Below, piece after piece: positions 1-11,865 of a stretch of 64,000 nt of DNA. A model generated the notes under the pieces. That model saw only the letters and a program-made list of their open reading frames with translations, made no database searches and had not been told where the DNA came from. A program made the translations under genes and the position numbers. The stretch lies in NCBI GenBank assembly GCA_010279815.1, contig QEOQ01000508.1, forward strand, positions 5,628,564 to 5,692,563, read 5' to 3'. Within the stretch, counting starts at the first letter, position 1. Each line of letters begins with the position of its first letter. The stretch comes from Brachionus plicatilis. Lineage: Eukaryota; Rotifera; Eurotatoria; Ploima; Brachionidae.

Positions 1-453
1 CTTTGGTATGGAAATACATGGTTTGTTACATATGAAAACATGTTTCATCATTGAATTTTTCAATTAAAAATACTCAAAAATTTTCGATCATAACTTAAAT
101 TTGCCCAGCTTGTCAAGATTTTTACAAATTCACAATTCTACCTCTTGAAACATATAACCGGCTAATGAATTAATTTAATCATTTTAACTAGATATTGTTT
201 TAATCTTAATTTATTAAAGTACAGTTGACCAAAGAATACATAAAAATGACCAAATAATGTTTAATAAAATATTAGTTCTTTGGTTGAAGTTTTGCAAGCT
301 TAGACTGACTTACACATCTAATCAGCCTTTCATTTTTGTTATTTTTAATTTTCAAACGTTTTAATACTTTTACTATTAAGTATTGTAAATAATTAACTAT
401 TCTTGATTAAAGATAATTATAGGGTACTAATTATTCTAAATATCATTACATAC

Positions 454-1258
454 TTTTCCATTATTTTTAATGGCTTGTAAACATTCTTCTGGCGTCCTGT
501 CCAAATAAATAACAACATGCGGTTTCCAAAGTTCGCTCAGAGTATTTGGAACCAAATCCCTTAGATAAAATCTATATGCTTTAGTAATAGAAAATATAAA
601 AATAAGCTAAGTTTTTTTATTATGTTTTAAAATTACCTTGGTCACTAAGATGATTGTTTTCATAAAGAGCTTGGGCAATTACAGAATCACTGTGAGCCGA
701 GCGTTCCAAAACAACACCTTGACCAGTGCTCATTAAATGCAGCAAAGCGGTTCTGGTTTGCATCCATCTAATGTTATAGAAAGCATGTTGTAGAGTGATT
801 GTCTTTTTAAAGCTTGGCTCTAAGTGCCATTCTTCCAAAGAGTCTACATAAAATCGCTTATTATCTCCCACATAATCATTTATTATTTCTCTAGCATTAT
901 TTCCATTGGGTAATTGGTATAAATGAGCGTCTAGGTCTGGCTCTCTTGCGTAAACAAAGTCAATTTCCTTAGCCAATTTTTTGGCAAAGCTAGATTTTCC
1001 AGAACCGAAATTTCCCTCCACAGTTATAAGCAGGGTATTTTCACCGAGTTTTTTCATAGTCGAATCAACAAATTGGTCCCAAAGACCGTATTGCTTTTTC
1101 TTATAATCAAATGGTTTTTCATATCGCTTACCAATTTGATCAATTGAAAAATCTCTTTGACTCAAAACAATCAGCGATTTAAGATTTGATGGTCTGGCTA
1201 GACATTTTGAATTGGGCAAAAGCGGTGCAAGTCCCGGAAACACCTTGCTAAGCATCAT
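454..1258 (-). CDS. NDUFA10: NDUFA10-like complex I subunit (5' part, runs off left edge)
   Basis: Accessory 42 kDa subunit of mitochondrial NADH:ubiquinone oxidoreductase, from the deoxynucleoside-kinase-like family, located on the matrix side of complex I. Exon 1 is 1258-637 and exon 2 is 578-454 (249 residues so far). Seen: a basic, acid-poor N-terminus as in mitochondrial presequences; a P-loop-like stretch VEGNFGSGKSSFAKKLA near residues 80-96; the family motif AREPD near 105; and LERSAHSDSVIAQALY near 186-201. Exon 2 begins AYRFYLRDLVPNTLSELWKP and continues HVVIYLDRTPEECLQAI. A GTATGT donor follows in phase 0, and without splicing a stop comes six codons later. Family members are about 350 residues, so roughly 100 C-terminal residues are missing; I see no matching exon in 1-453 and infer that they lie beyond the left edge. 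The start is the first ATG of the open frame, with a second Met next to it. Confidence 0.88.
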
Positions 1259-2222
1259 TTAATTGAATTTTCTAAATGAATTTAATTTAAAGTAACAAAT
1301 AAGTCAATATAAATGGAATGTAGTGCGGAACTTGGGGGCTCTGTGAGACGTCTAAAACATCAAGAGTTTTCTTAGTTGAATTAAATTCAAGAGTTGCAAA
1401 GAGTTTCAAAAATTAATATATGCAAAGAATGAAATTCAACAATTTTTGTTGAATTAAAATTTTCAATAATATTTCTAAATTGTAAATAGAACTTAACAAA
1501 TGGATATAAGAATATAAATTAAAGTAAAACATAATAAATTAAGTTTTTAATTCAAAAAATTTTATTTATAAAAAAAAGCTTTCAAAAACAAATATTAGAC
1601 ATATAAAGGAACAATTAAAAAATCAGATGATTTTTTCAACTAAATCGTTTAATTGGAGTTTAAAAACGCCGGACTTTCTTAATATGCTCTCAGAATTATA
1701 GGATTATTTTTATCAAGGAAATAGTTTGTCTCAGATCATTTTTAAACTTAAAATTTTTTTGACTTTACAACTTCAAATAATCACTATGAAATTAAAATAT
1801 TTCAGTTTGCTTGAAACTGAAGCTTGAAAATGGTTTCAGTTTGGGAAAAAGTGGAAAATTAAAACCGGGTGATTAGATATCCCTATTCAAATATTAAAAA
1901 GTCGGCTCTTCGAAAGTCTTTACAGAGTTTTTTTTTTAATTTATACTTTTCACAACTTCCTATTTTTTACGGCTTTTCTTTATTTCTTCAGCTAATTTTA
2001 CTAGCAAAATGTTTTTGTTTTTTTATTATATGATTTATATTCTAATTTTTCTTAATTTTTTTCCCACAGCAAGATCATTTAATTATCACCAAAAAAAAAT
2101 TATTTATTTAAAAGGGATAACAACGGTTTGGAGAATTGAAATCGATAAATATTGGTGGCTTAAAAGTAGTTTTACTTGTATATTCTGGCTAAAAAAACTT
2201 CTTTTGTAAACAAATCATAACG

Positions 2223-2558
2223 GTGTCCAGTAGGCTAAATCTCTGCCAAGTAACTTTACAAGTAAAATCTTTACCAATATGTCAAAAAAGTAGAAGAGGT
2301 CAAACATCAAAAAATAGGCCTGCATTACAACGTCAGTCAAGTGAAAATAGTGAAGATTTTGCATTGAATCAAAATGCAATTATACCAAATCCAAAACCAG
2401 CAACTCTTAAACCTATTTCTCGGAATGAAAATGCAATGAACACAATTCGACCTAACCAAGCTTCTCAAACAATTCCAGTAGTGATAAATGAAAATGAAAT
2501 TTGTCAACCAGAAAAAAAAAATCTATGCTTCAACATTTTTGTTTTTGTTTTCTGGTGA
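2223..2558 (+). CDS. Unrecognised Q/N/S/P-rich open frame, possibly a remnant
   Basis: A roughly 110-codon open frame whose middle (about 2280-2510) has a coding-like composition: QRQSSENSEDFALNQNA, NPKPATLKP, and repeated Asn, Gln and Pro. It has no ATG near its 5' end. A good splice acceptor (polypyrimidine tract then CCCACAG) lies at about 2065-2070, but in a different frame. No domain is visible. It could be an exon of a lost gene, the tail of a mobile-element ORF (a LINE-like tail lies immediately downstream on the other strand), or chance. I assign no function. Confidence 0.25.
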   Translation: MSSRLNLCQVTLQVKSLPICQKSRRGQTSKNRPALQRQSSENSEDFALNQNAIIPNPKPATLKPISRNENAMNTIRPNQASQTIPVVINENEICQPEKKNLCFNIFVFVFW

Positions 2559-2559
2559 C

Positions 2560-2700
2560 ATAGAATAATTTTTCTGTAAAAAATTATTAAAGTCAGCTTT
2601 AAAGTATTCTCTGCACTCGTCAAAGTTCTTGGAAGTAGATTCCACATACTAGATAACTTTTAAAAAAAATGTTGCCATCTTGTGTTGCTTGTTTTCTCTC
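2560..2700 (-). mobile_element. LINE reverse-transcriptase C-terminal remnant
   Basis: Read on the minus strand, about 2665-2590 gives FFLKVI then VWNLLPRTLTSAENTLKL, with a change of frame inside. This fits the usual end of non-LTR retrotransposon ORF2 proteins (a phenylalanine-rich turn, WN-x-LP, then an FK-x-x-L helix; the neighbouring frame gives EYFKADFNNFL). Stops and the frameshift show a dead fragment. It is short, so the call rests on pattern only. Confidence 0.4.
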
Positions 2701-5700
2701 TTTTGAATTTAGGATTTATAATAGTTATTAAATAAATTGTGGCAATGGCTGATCTCGTATTAAAAAAAAACAATTAAAATTGAAAATTAAAATCATCTAC
2801 CAAAATTGGCCTTTGATATTTCGATGTTGGTTATGGCCTGAGTTTACATAAGCTTTTAAAGTAGCTTCGTCTTGGACATCATTGGATCTGTATGTGCATC
2901 CAATTCAATAATATAATTAAAGATGAAAATTTTAAGAAATTTCGACCTGTTTAACTATTTGAGAGTTCAGTGAAAAAAGAAGAAATTGTTAGGTAGCAAT
3001 TCCATAATGGAGTTTGATATTCGATAAATCTTGAATCGATATCCGCTTTGTATTCCTCCACCAGTTTGACAACCAATGGAACAGAATGACTCAATCTTTC
3101 CCTGATATATCTCTTAATCAACTCAAAAAGTCAGTTTGAGACTGTTACTAGTTTAAGTTAATACAAGGCTTCTTGGTGCACAATATTGGAGAGGGTATCA
3201 TTTTTTTAGGTATAGATACATCTAACTGTTCAGTTTTGAAAAACTTGTGTTTTTTAAATGTTTTAAAAATGAATTTAAACAAGAATTTCCTATTTTTTTT
3301 GGTTTTAGACCATTTCTTATTAGAGAGATATTTAATTTCTTTTAACTCATTCACCATTGGGTTGAATATGAAAAAACCTATTTTTTAATTAAAATTCGAA
3401 ATAACATAAATCTAAAGAGCAACTTGAATTTTAGATATATTCAACTAATAATTTAAAAAATTAAAATCAAAATAAAATATTTGAAAAGTTAAGTATTTGA
3501 ATATTTATTTTTTTGTACTCTTGTATCGTCGGTTTGATCAGAAAAACAATTTTCTGGTGCCGGGTGGATGGGACTGTAACAATAAAATAAGTCAAGAAAA
3601 TGTTAGAAGAGTTGTGATGACTGGTGAAAATCTAGCACATTTTTAATATCGAATTCGAATTGAAATTTCATTTATTTTATGATTTTTTTTTCAATTTTTG
3701 TTTTCAAATATTAAATCGATTTTTATTATATTCGATTTTTGATTCCAAAATTTTCTATTTTAAAATTTATTTCGAATATCTTAGAGATTCGATTTTTAAT
3801 TTAAATAAGTTAATTTTCAAATATATTTTTTAATTAATTATATTCAAAAATAAATTAAAACGTAATTTTCATTTGAAAGGCTAATTATTTGAATATTCAT
3901 TTCGATTCCATTACTTGTCTCTTTTGACTAAATTTCAGATTGAAAACCTTAAAATTTCAAAATGAAAATTTAAGAAAAAAACGAATTACAATTAATCAAA
4001 AATTAACAAAAATAATTTTAGTGATGAAATCAATTTTTATTCAAATACAAAAAAAAATTAAAGTAAAATTTTAAGTTAAAATGCAAAATTATATATTTGA
4101 TTCTTTTTACAATACAATTTTGAGATTCAAATTTTTAATTGATTTGAATTTTTTTTTCAGATACCAAATTATATTCCATTTGAAGGTTGTGCGTAAAAAG
4201 CTGATCTGAATTTTTGGCATCTAATTTTATTTTTTATTAAGATGTAAAATATTTGATCAGTAAAATATTTTTTTTGAAGATATATAATTTTTGGTGCAGA
4301 TATTTTATTCAATAGGTGTCTATTTTTTGAAGATGATATATTTGGGTGTAGAGTAAAATTTTTTAACTATTTACTAATTTAAGACTTTATTAATTTTTTT
4401 TGAATTAATTTTCTTAATATTTGCTATTTTAAAAATAAAAAAACTCTAAATTTTTACTTCAAAACAAAAAAAAATATTTTAAGATAGAAAAATTTGATCA
4501 TTTGAACTCAATTTTCAAATCTCAAAATAAACTCTTTGGTCTTAAATGTAATAAATAATAAGACTTTATCCAATATCTATCAAGAAATATTTTTGAACAA
4601 TAAAAATCAGAATATTTGATTTTTAATTGTGTAATTACTACTTGACTCTAAAATTTATATTTAAAGTCTGATCTGTAAAACTTGCCTGGCTTTCGTCAAC
4701 ACCAGAGGTTCCTTTGTAAATTATTAAGACTTTTGATAAGATCTGACACCATGATATTTTTATTTAAAATGATTTAATGAATTCTCTGTATTTTCTCTTT
4801 TTTTTAATAGATGGTTAAAAAATGTGTTTGAAATTTAGTTGCCAGGATAATTTAAAATTTCAAAAGGCGTAATTTTGATGAAAACCTATGACATTGTAAA
4901 TAGCTTCAAACATTTTATTATGTTTCGAACAATCACTATATTAAGAAAATAAAAAGCATTAATACTATTTTCGTTTGTTAGTTCGATTGATTTGGTCTTT
5001 TTCTCATTATTAAATAACTAATTAAAAATATAATAATCTTAAAGATACTGAATATCAGTAATTTTAATGAACATTGTGTGAGGATTTTTTTAATAGAGAA
5101 AAACTAGAATGACATGGTTCTTTCAGAAGAAAAAGAAAAAACAACCGAGCTAAAAAAATAAAAAATTAGTGATCTTGAACTTTTAAATGGCCCAAAAGTT
5201 CAATTTTTTTTACTTATTTTCTTAATTAGGATTTGAAAAAATTAAAAATATGTTGTGAATACCCTAGAAAATAAAAATAAACATGAATCGTTTAATTGAA
5301 AATAGCTTGGCTTCATTTTTAAACAAGAAAATTTTTTCAAAAAGCCTTCAATTGTTTAGAAAGTTTTCCTAGACCAAGAGATTTTTTGCGACAAATTATA
5401 CTTTGACACTAAAACTGATTTGTTAGACATGGAAGCTTTTCAAATTGTTTAAATGTAAAAAAATTACAAAAATTTCTAGCCTTGGGTTATTTATTTGTCT
5501 TATTAAATTGAGCAAATAAAACAATCAAAAATAAGTTCAAGAATGTGCCTATAGAAAAATTTTTCAACTATTGATAAATTTCAAAAAAAGAACTTTAAAA
5601 AAAAGTTAATATATTTATGTGTAAAAAACAAATTTAAAAAAAGAATTTTATTTAAAACATGTTTTTTTCCTTAGCTTAATGCTTAGCTCAAATCTATCTT

Positions 5701-5865
5701 TAAATCTAATGAAAAGCATAAGCTGAATCAAAAGAGACATTGTATTAACAATCAACCTTTGAACACTTTGAAACCAGAAATTTGAAAAATTTTAAGAAAG
5801 GGTAAAAATAAAATCACAAAGCATATATTTTTTTTTCAATTTATTATTTTTTTTGAACTTGGGAT

Positions 5866-5877
5866 TATAAATATAGG
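5866..5877 (+). promoter_or_regulatory. TATA-box candidate of SLC16 gene 1
   Basis: TATAAATATAGG lies 53 bases before the ATG of the downstream transporter. The inverted paralogue has TATAAATATA at about 14010-14019, a similar distance from its own ATG, so the element may be kept by descent. In such AT-rich DNA chance matches are common. Confidence 0.4.
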
Positions 5878-5929
5878 CTTCCTTAGACGATCAATAAAAT
5901 TTCGAGCTTTTTTTAGATAAAGAATTGAG

Positions 5930-7460
5930 ATGAGACATGATTCTAATAAAATTTTCGATGCTGACAATCAATCAAAGAAGATCAAAGTTCTAGAATCAGA
6001 TTTAAAAGACCAGCCAAAACAAGAAGAACCAGAATTTGTACATAGAGATGGCGGTTGGGGCTGGCTCGTAGTTTTATGTACTGGATATTGCTTTGGTATC
6101 CTTATAGGAATGTGTAATAATTACGCATTAATTTATGTCGAATTGGAAAGAGTCTACAATGGAACTGATAATCATGTCACTTATGCTGGTTGGATTGGAA
6201 GCATGTCGGTCGGAATTCAATACATATTTTGTGTATTTGGCAGCATACTTATAGATTTGTTTACTCCATTAAAAATCGGTCTTCTCGGTGGAATTATATC
6301 AACCTTGAGTTTATTTTCATGCGCATTTGTAGAAAAATTAACCGTATATTTTTTTACCTATGGTTTACTATTCGGAATAGGCCAATCTTTTCTGTTGGCC
6401 TCAACTTTGTCTATTTTGCCACATTACTTTGACAAGCGCTTATCTTTGGCAAATGGAATTATGAACTTGATCGGCTCTATTATCATTGTCATCCTTCCTA
6501 TATTTACATCAATTATAATTAATGCGTACGGTCTTAAAACCACATTTTTTTTTCTTACTGCTTTGAACGCTGTGCCTATTTTTCTTGTTCTGTCATTCAA
6601 GTCTCGGTTGCCAAAACCAAAAGATTTAACTCTAAAAAAGGAGCTGAAAAATAGCTTAGGCATTGATGTCTTAAGGAAAAAAATGTTTGTTGCCTGGTGT
6701 TTTATCACTTTTATTGGAAAGTTTGGTTATTTTATCCCGATATTAAATATTGTAAGATTTTTTAAAAGATTTCATTTTAATTTAGACTGAAAATTTTCCT
6801 AGGATCATTATGCTAAATTAGCGTTTCCTGACAAACCTCCAGTAATAGTAAATGTTGTATTTTCAACTTTTGCCGGTATTGCTGGAATCGCTTTTGGGAA
6901 GTTGGGCGATTATACAATAAAAGTAAAAAAACTCTTTATTTATTTTGTTTAAAACTTTATTAATTTAAAAATGATTGAATTTTTTTAGTATTTTAACCAT
7001 GTACATTATCATACATTTGTGTATATAGCATATGGAATTGTTCAAATTTTTATACCTTTTGCAACTGATTATACTTCATTCATGATTCAAATTGTTATAT
7101 TAGGAATTATTGATGGAATTTTGTTAGCATTTATAGTGCCCATTTCAGTCGATTTGGTTGGATCATCTAAACTTGGTAACCAAGCTATAGGTAAAATTGA
7201 TATTTCTTATTATTTATTTTGTTCTATTTTGAAATTTAATTTCAGGTTATTATCATATTTCGATGAGCGCAACATCAATTGCTGGCCCTGCAGTTGCTGG
7301 AAAAATATATGAAGTTTACAAAAGTTACGATATTGCGTTTTATATAGGTGGAATAACTTCACTTTTTGCTGGATTAATAATGGTCATTTTATATTTAATA
7401 ATTGATCATTATGAAAATAAAAAAGTAAAACATATAAAAATTTTCAAAAAAGGATTTTAA
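5930..7460 (+). CDS. SLC16 monocarboxylate transporter family protein, copy 1
   Basis: Plasma-membrane major-facilitator transporter of the monocarboxylate (SLC16) family; substrate unknown. Exons 5930-6751, 6803-6922, 6989-7190 and 7246-7460 join to 452 codons plus stop, with phases 0, 0 and 1. Seen: the family signature DGGWGW at residues 40-45 just before membrane helix 1; the second family motif YFDKRLSLANGIMNLIGSI after helix 4; a charged central loop (KPKDLTLKKELK); and about 12 hydrophobic segments. The C-terminal half includes KLAFPDKPPVIVNVVFSTF (exon 2) and GYYHISMSATSIAGPAVAG (exon 4). It is close to the copy at 12481-13946, but this copy has an extra intron (7191-7245). The final 20 residues are lysine-rich and cytoplasmic. 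Family membership is very likely; I cannot assign a specific MCT number. Confidence 0.93.
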
Positions 7461-9011
7461 CATTTTTCAATTAAGCTCAAAGTAAATGAACAAGTGAAGC
7501 TGAATCAAATAAATAAAATTGTCGGTTTTTAGATTAAATTTTGTTTGAATTTCAATTTGAAAAATAAAATTTTTATTCTTTTTTTTTTAAATAAATAATT
7601 GATTAATTTTTAATAAATTTTAGATTTGTCACCCATTTCAAATTAATGACTACAAATCTCACGGCTGATTAATTCTGTAACAAAATTTCTTAAAGATTTT
7701 TCCCCAAATATTTAACAGAATTTGAAATAAATTTTACATAAAAAAAAATTGAATTGTTTAAGAGAACAATTTAAATTTAACTCTCAATGGCTCTAAATAA
7801 ATTCTAAAAAAAGTGATCATTTTAAAACATACGACTTCTTTCAATAATATGAATCATTTGAATAGTTCAAAAAAAAATTATTCAAAATTTAAATTTCGAC
7901 AAAATTAATGGGTCCATTATGTTTATCTTGAGACCATTGTTCATCAAAATATTAAAAGAAATTCTTGATTTCGAAAACGATCTTAAAAAATTACAAAAAC
8001 GCCTTGAACATTTTGTTCTTTCGAGCATTGATAAAATTAAAAAATTATTTTCAATCTCTAAATCTTTTAAGACTAAATTAGGTCATCCATAATTTTATGA
8101 TGTTAATGATTTTAAGTGGTTAATGATTCTTTAATTGAACGATTGTTATTTTTTTTCTCTTGAAATCCTTTAAAGTTTTCAAATTAATTTTCTTCCAGCC
8201 TTTACTTAATTTTCAATATTGGTTTTCTTTAGCAGATCCCCTAACTCAAATATTTTTTTTATTTTAATTATTTTTCATATATTTATTTATGGACATAAGT
8301 ATAAAAAAATTAAGATTTAAAAATTATAAAAAGGTTATATGAATTTGGCTAATTTTTTTAAAAGCTTTATTTTCAAGAATTAAAAAATTCTTAAAAAAAG
8401 AATAAATTTAAAAAAGTTAATTAACTAGCAATATTTTCTTTGTATGGAATCAAAAATGCATGCTTTAGTTTTTTTGTTTAATTTATAAAAAAAAAAGATG
8501 GGATAAATTTTAATTGAAAAAAATTATTCAAAAATTCAATATTCAATTTACGATTGCTGATCAATAAGTTGAAAAAAAATAAATGAAATCTGAAATCTAA
8601 ATTTGAAATATTTTTTTTTGAACATATTCTCTTAATAGAGTAAGTTAACTTTTGTAAACATAAGATCCAATTTAATCTTTTGACAAAAAGATTAATTACA
8701 TTCCGTCAATTTTAAGATCATCCTGAATTATGCCAAACACTCGATCTAGTTTTTCTTCAGGTTGAATTTTTTTTATTGAAACCCTTCCTTAGATCATTAA
8801 TTTAATATCTTAATATAGAAACTTGGACTTAAATCGGATAATTTTTTCATAAAACTCTTCACAAAATCCTTGAGGCACAAAAAAGTCTTTGTAAACTGAC
8901 GATAAATTTTTAAATCAAATAAAAAGGTCACCTAGAATAAAAGTTGCTGATATTCTTTAAATATAAAATCTTTTACGAATTGAAAAAAAATTTATTATTT
9001 TAAATTTTAAA
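7461..9011. other. Intergenic, no gene seen
   Basis: 1.55 kb of AT-rich sequence between SLC16 copy 1 and peroxidase 1. It holds AATAAA-type polyadenylation signals near 7507-7515 for the upstream gene and a TATAAAA-like motif near 8960, about 50 bases before the peroxidase ATG. No open frame of interest and no repeats that I could recognise. Confidence 0.6.
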
Positions 9012-11190
9012 ATGAGGCTCATTGCAGCTATTGGTGTCATTTTGACAATATCAATTAACACATATTTTTGTATACAATTAAAATTAATTAAATCAATTGA
9101 TGAATCGGACCAGCCTGTGTCAGCATCACGCTCCATAGTCTCAATTACAGAGGACTTTATTGAAAAACTCTTTTTTAATCTATCTTCTGAATTAAGTTCT
9201 ATGAATCATCCTCGTTCTCTATTAGAAAAAAGCAGCAAACAAACAGTCTTGACTCCCGGTGGGAGTAAACGAGCCAAAGAAATCCACGATTTGTCAACAT
9301 TAGGTCTTAAGGCAGCCAGAGCTATTGCCAAAGCCCAAGGCTACCAGGGCAAGAAAAAAAGCAATATTTTACTAAAAAGCTACAAGGCTCCGTCAAAATT
9401 TTGTCCCTATGCAACAAAGCCTTACTGTGATTTTTCCTATCCATATCGCAGTGCCGATGGCTCCTGCAATAACAAATATTATACCTGGTGGGGAATGAGC
9501 GAAACTCCATTTAAGAGGATTCTAAATCCAATTTATGATGATGGTCTCAACATGCCAAGAAGACGATCTGTAATGGGAAGAATACTGCCTAATCCTAGGA
9601 AAATTGCTATGAACATTCATCATGAACTTGATATGATATCTCATGTAACCAATATGTTTCCTCATTTTGGCCAATTTGTTGACCATGATTTGACTTTGAC
9701 AGCTCTCATTTCGGATGAAGAAGGAACGCCAATAAAATGCTTTTGCCATAGTCACGACTTTGACTGCTATAATATTCCAATTCCAATTGGAGATCATATA
9801 AACAAAGACCAGCGATGCATGGTAACTCCAAGATCAGCAGCAAGTTTCAAAAAATTCAATTGTCATCTGGGACACAGGGAACAGCTCAATTTGTTGACAC
9901 ACTGGCTCGACATGAGTCAAACATACGGCAATGATTTGAAGACAAATCTAAAACTTCGCCTAAGATACGGCGGTCTCTTGAATTCTTCAGTGGTTCGTGG
10001 ATTGAACCGAGACTATTTGCCATTTATTCAAGACGGCAGTTGTCCAAACATACCAGCCGGTCAGCCATGCTTCAAATCAGGCGATATACGTGTAAACCAG
10101 AACAGCATATTAACTTCACTGCAGACTATTTGGTTGAGAGAACATAATCGTGTAGCCAAAATTTTGGCAAAAATAAATCCATACTGGTCCGATGAGAAAC
10201 TTTTTCAAGAAGCTAGAAAAATAGTCACTGCCACTTATCAGCACATAATCTACAAAGAATGGTTGCCAATTTTAGTCGGAATAAAAGTGGCTAAATTATA
10301 TGGTCTCTTGCCATTAAATCAAGGATACTTCAACAGATATAATTACAAATTGTTTCCTAATATAGCTAATGAATTCAGCACAGCAGCAATGAGATTTGGT
10401 CATACTTTGGTCAGAGCTTCAGCTATTAAAGTTGACAAAAATTACCGAGCATATTCAAATTCATCTTTTCCATCTATTATTTTTAAACCTGCGTCCGCTT
10501 TTAAAAGAGGAGGTTTGGACTCGTATGTCAGAGGGTGCATTGTAGAGCCATCACTTAGATATGACTCAAATGTAGTTGATCATTTAAATAATCATTTGTT
10601 TGAAGGCCTGAACAAAGATAGCCCGACTAAGCGTTTTTCATTGCCGGCATTGAATATTCACCGTGGTAGGGACCATGGTTTAGCTGGATACAACCACTAC
10701 AGGGCTCTTTGTGGACTAAATTATGCCAAGTCCATAGATGATTTGTTCAATGTGCCGGTTCATATCAGGGCGAAATTAAAAACTCTCTATGAACATGTTA
10801 ACGATATAGATCTGTTTACTGGTGGTGTAAGTGAATTGCCAATTGAAGGTGGAGTGGTTGGGCCAACTTTTGCGTGTAAGCTAATTTAGAATGAACGAAA
10901 TTTGAATTAAATTTTAATTTAAAGGTATTTTGGCTAAGCAATTTAGAGATTTAAAGTTTGGCGATAGATTTTATTATGAAAATGGACATGATTATACAAC
11001 AAGATTATCGTATCGTCAGTTGGACGAGATAAGAAAGGCGTCTTTTGCCAGAATTTTGTGTGATAACACAGACATTCAGTTTGTGCAAAAAAATCCTTTT
11101 TTAAGAAACAATTTTCAAACAAATCCTTTGATTAGCTGCAGTAATATAGACAGTATTAACTATTTGGCATGGAAGGAAAATACCTACTAA
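9012..11190 (+). CDS. Secreted animal haem peroxidase 1 (peroxidasin/chorion-peroxidase superfamily)
   Basis: Haem-dependent peroxidase likely secreted by the classical route. Exons 9012-10875 and 10925-11190 (phase 1 intron) give 709 residues. Seen: a signal peptide in residues 1-20; a prodomain-like region to about 125; FCPYATKPYC opening the catalytic domain; GQFVDHD with the haem-linking Asp224 and distal His225; distal Arg360 in GDIRVNQN; LREHNRVA; proximal His464 in RFGHTLVR; NIHRGRDHGL; and, across the intron, FACILAKQFRDLKFGDRFYY. The splice is decided by this last motif, conserved in the family as FACIIARQF. Odd: the position of the second haem-ester residue (Glu in myeloperoxidase and peroxidasin) is Gln363. 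There are no Ig or LRR domains, so it is not a full peroxidasin. It is a paralogue of the gene at 30421. Confidence 0.95.
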
Positions 11191-11270
11191 TCAAATTGTT
11201 CGATTTTTTTTAATTGTTGTTTTATATAATTTTATTAATAAATAATAAATAGATTTTTAGATTTTAAAGT

Positions 11271-11865
11271 TTATTTTCCGACAAAATTTATTGAAACTCC
11301 ATTTATACAGAATCGTTCGCCAGTTGGTTCGGGTCCATCTTCAAAAACATGACCCAAATGGGCACCGCACTTGAAAAGAATTTTAGAAAAAGTCACTTTT
11401 TAACCTAAGTCATACTTTTGAACATGTTACTTCTGTTCTAATCATTCCGTGTGACTTATCAACTGTTCTGGTTACATTTTCCTCATTTTTTGACGCTTTG
11501 TAAAAGGCTAAATAAAAAAAATTATTTTTTTATGTTTAAAAATTAATAAATTATTCAAATTAACCTGGCCAACCACAATGACTATTAAACTTGGCATCTG
11601 ATCTAATCAAATATTTTTGATTTTATTTTAAATTAAATTTCTAAATAAAATTACGTAAAGAGTTCAGCTCCGCAACAAATGCAAACATACTTTCCATTTT
11701 TATCAAAATTCAAGTACTCGCTAGTGTACGGCTTAAAAAAATTTGGTTCAAATTGACCACAAAAAATGCTATTAGGCATACTCGTTCGGTTCCCTTCTGT
11801 CTAGTTACATGATATTGTTCAGGCGTCAAAACTTTTTTCCATTTTTCATCGTCATTTTGAGACAT
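11271..11865 (-). CDS. MSRB: Methionine-R-sulfoxide reductase B
   Basis: Reduces the R-epimer of methionine sulfoxide back to methionine. Five exons: 11865-11782, 11731-11655, 11602-11565, 11507-11416 and 11369-11271, giving 129 residues. Seen: [22 protein letters not shown] then PYTSEYLNF across a 50-base intron; zinc ligands in two CxxC pairs, Cys45/Cys48 (CICCGAELF) and Cys95/Cys98 ([12 protein letters not shown]); HCGWPAFYKA; and the catalytic motif [11 protein letters not shown] with Cys118, so it uses cysteine rather than selenocysteine. It ends soon after the catalytic motif, as short family members do. No targeting peptide is visible, so it is probably cytosolic or nuclear. It is tail-to-tail with peroxidase 1, with only 80 bases between the stop codons. 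Introns are 45-60 bases, and none of the exons is long enough to stand out as an open frame. Confidence 0.93.

Larger units (their letters stand above)
1259..5929. other. AT-rich intergenic region with mobile-element remnants
   Basis: About 4.7 kb without a complete gene, between the NDUFA10 start and the first SLC16 gene. Most of it is low-complexity A/T sequence with long homopolymer runs. Three patches look like decayed coding sequence and are listed separately or in findings: 2223-2558 (plus), 2560-2700 (minus, LINE-like tail) and about 2790-3130 (minus, short open stretches that I do not recognise). No RNA gene is seen. Confidence 0.6.

Noticed and set aside
3148..3388. Overlapping open frames on both strands (about 70 codons)
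   Set aside because: Phe/Lys/Asn-rich translations typical of random AT-rich DNA, with no domain and no splice context.
6424..6708. Minus-strand open frame over SLC16 copy 1
   Set aside because: Antisense shadow of a conserved exon whose plus-strand frame matches the family throughout.
9322..9797. Minus-strand open frames over peroxidase 1
   Set aside because: Antisense shadows; the plus strand holds the conserved catalytic motifs.
11760..11790. Apparent frameshift in MsrB after GTER
   Set aside because: A 50-base GT-AG intron (11781-11732) removes the shifted stretch and joins GTER to PYTSEYL exactly as in the family, so the gene is intact.
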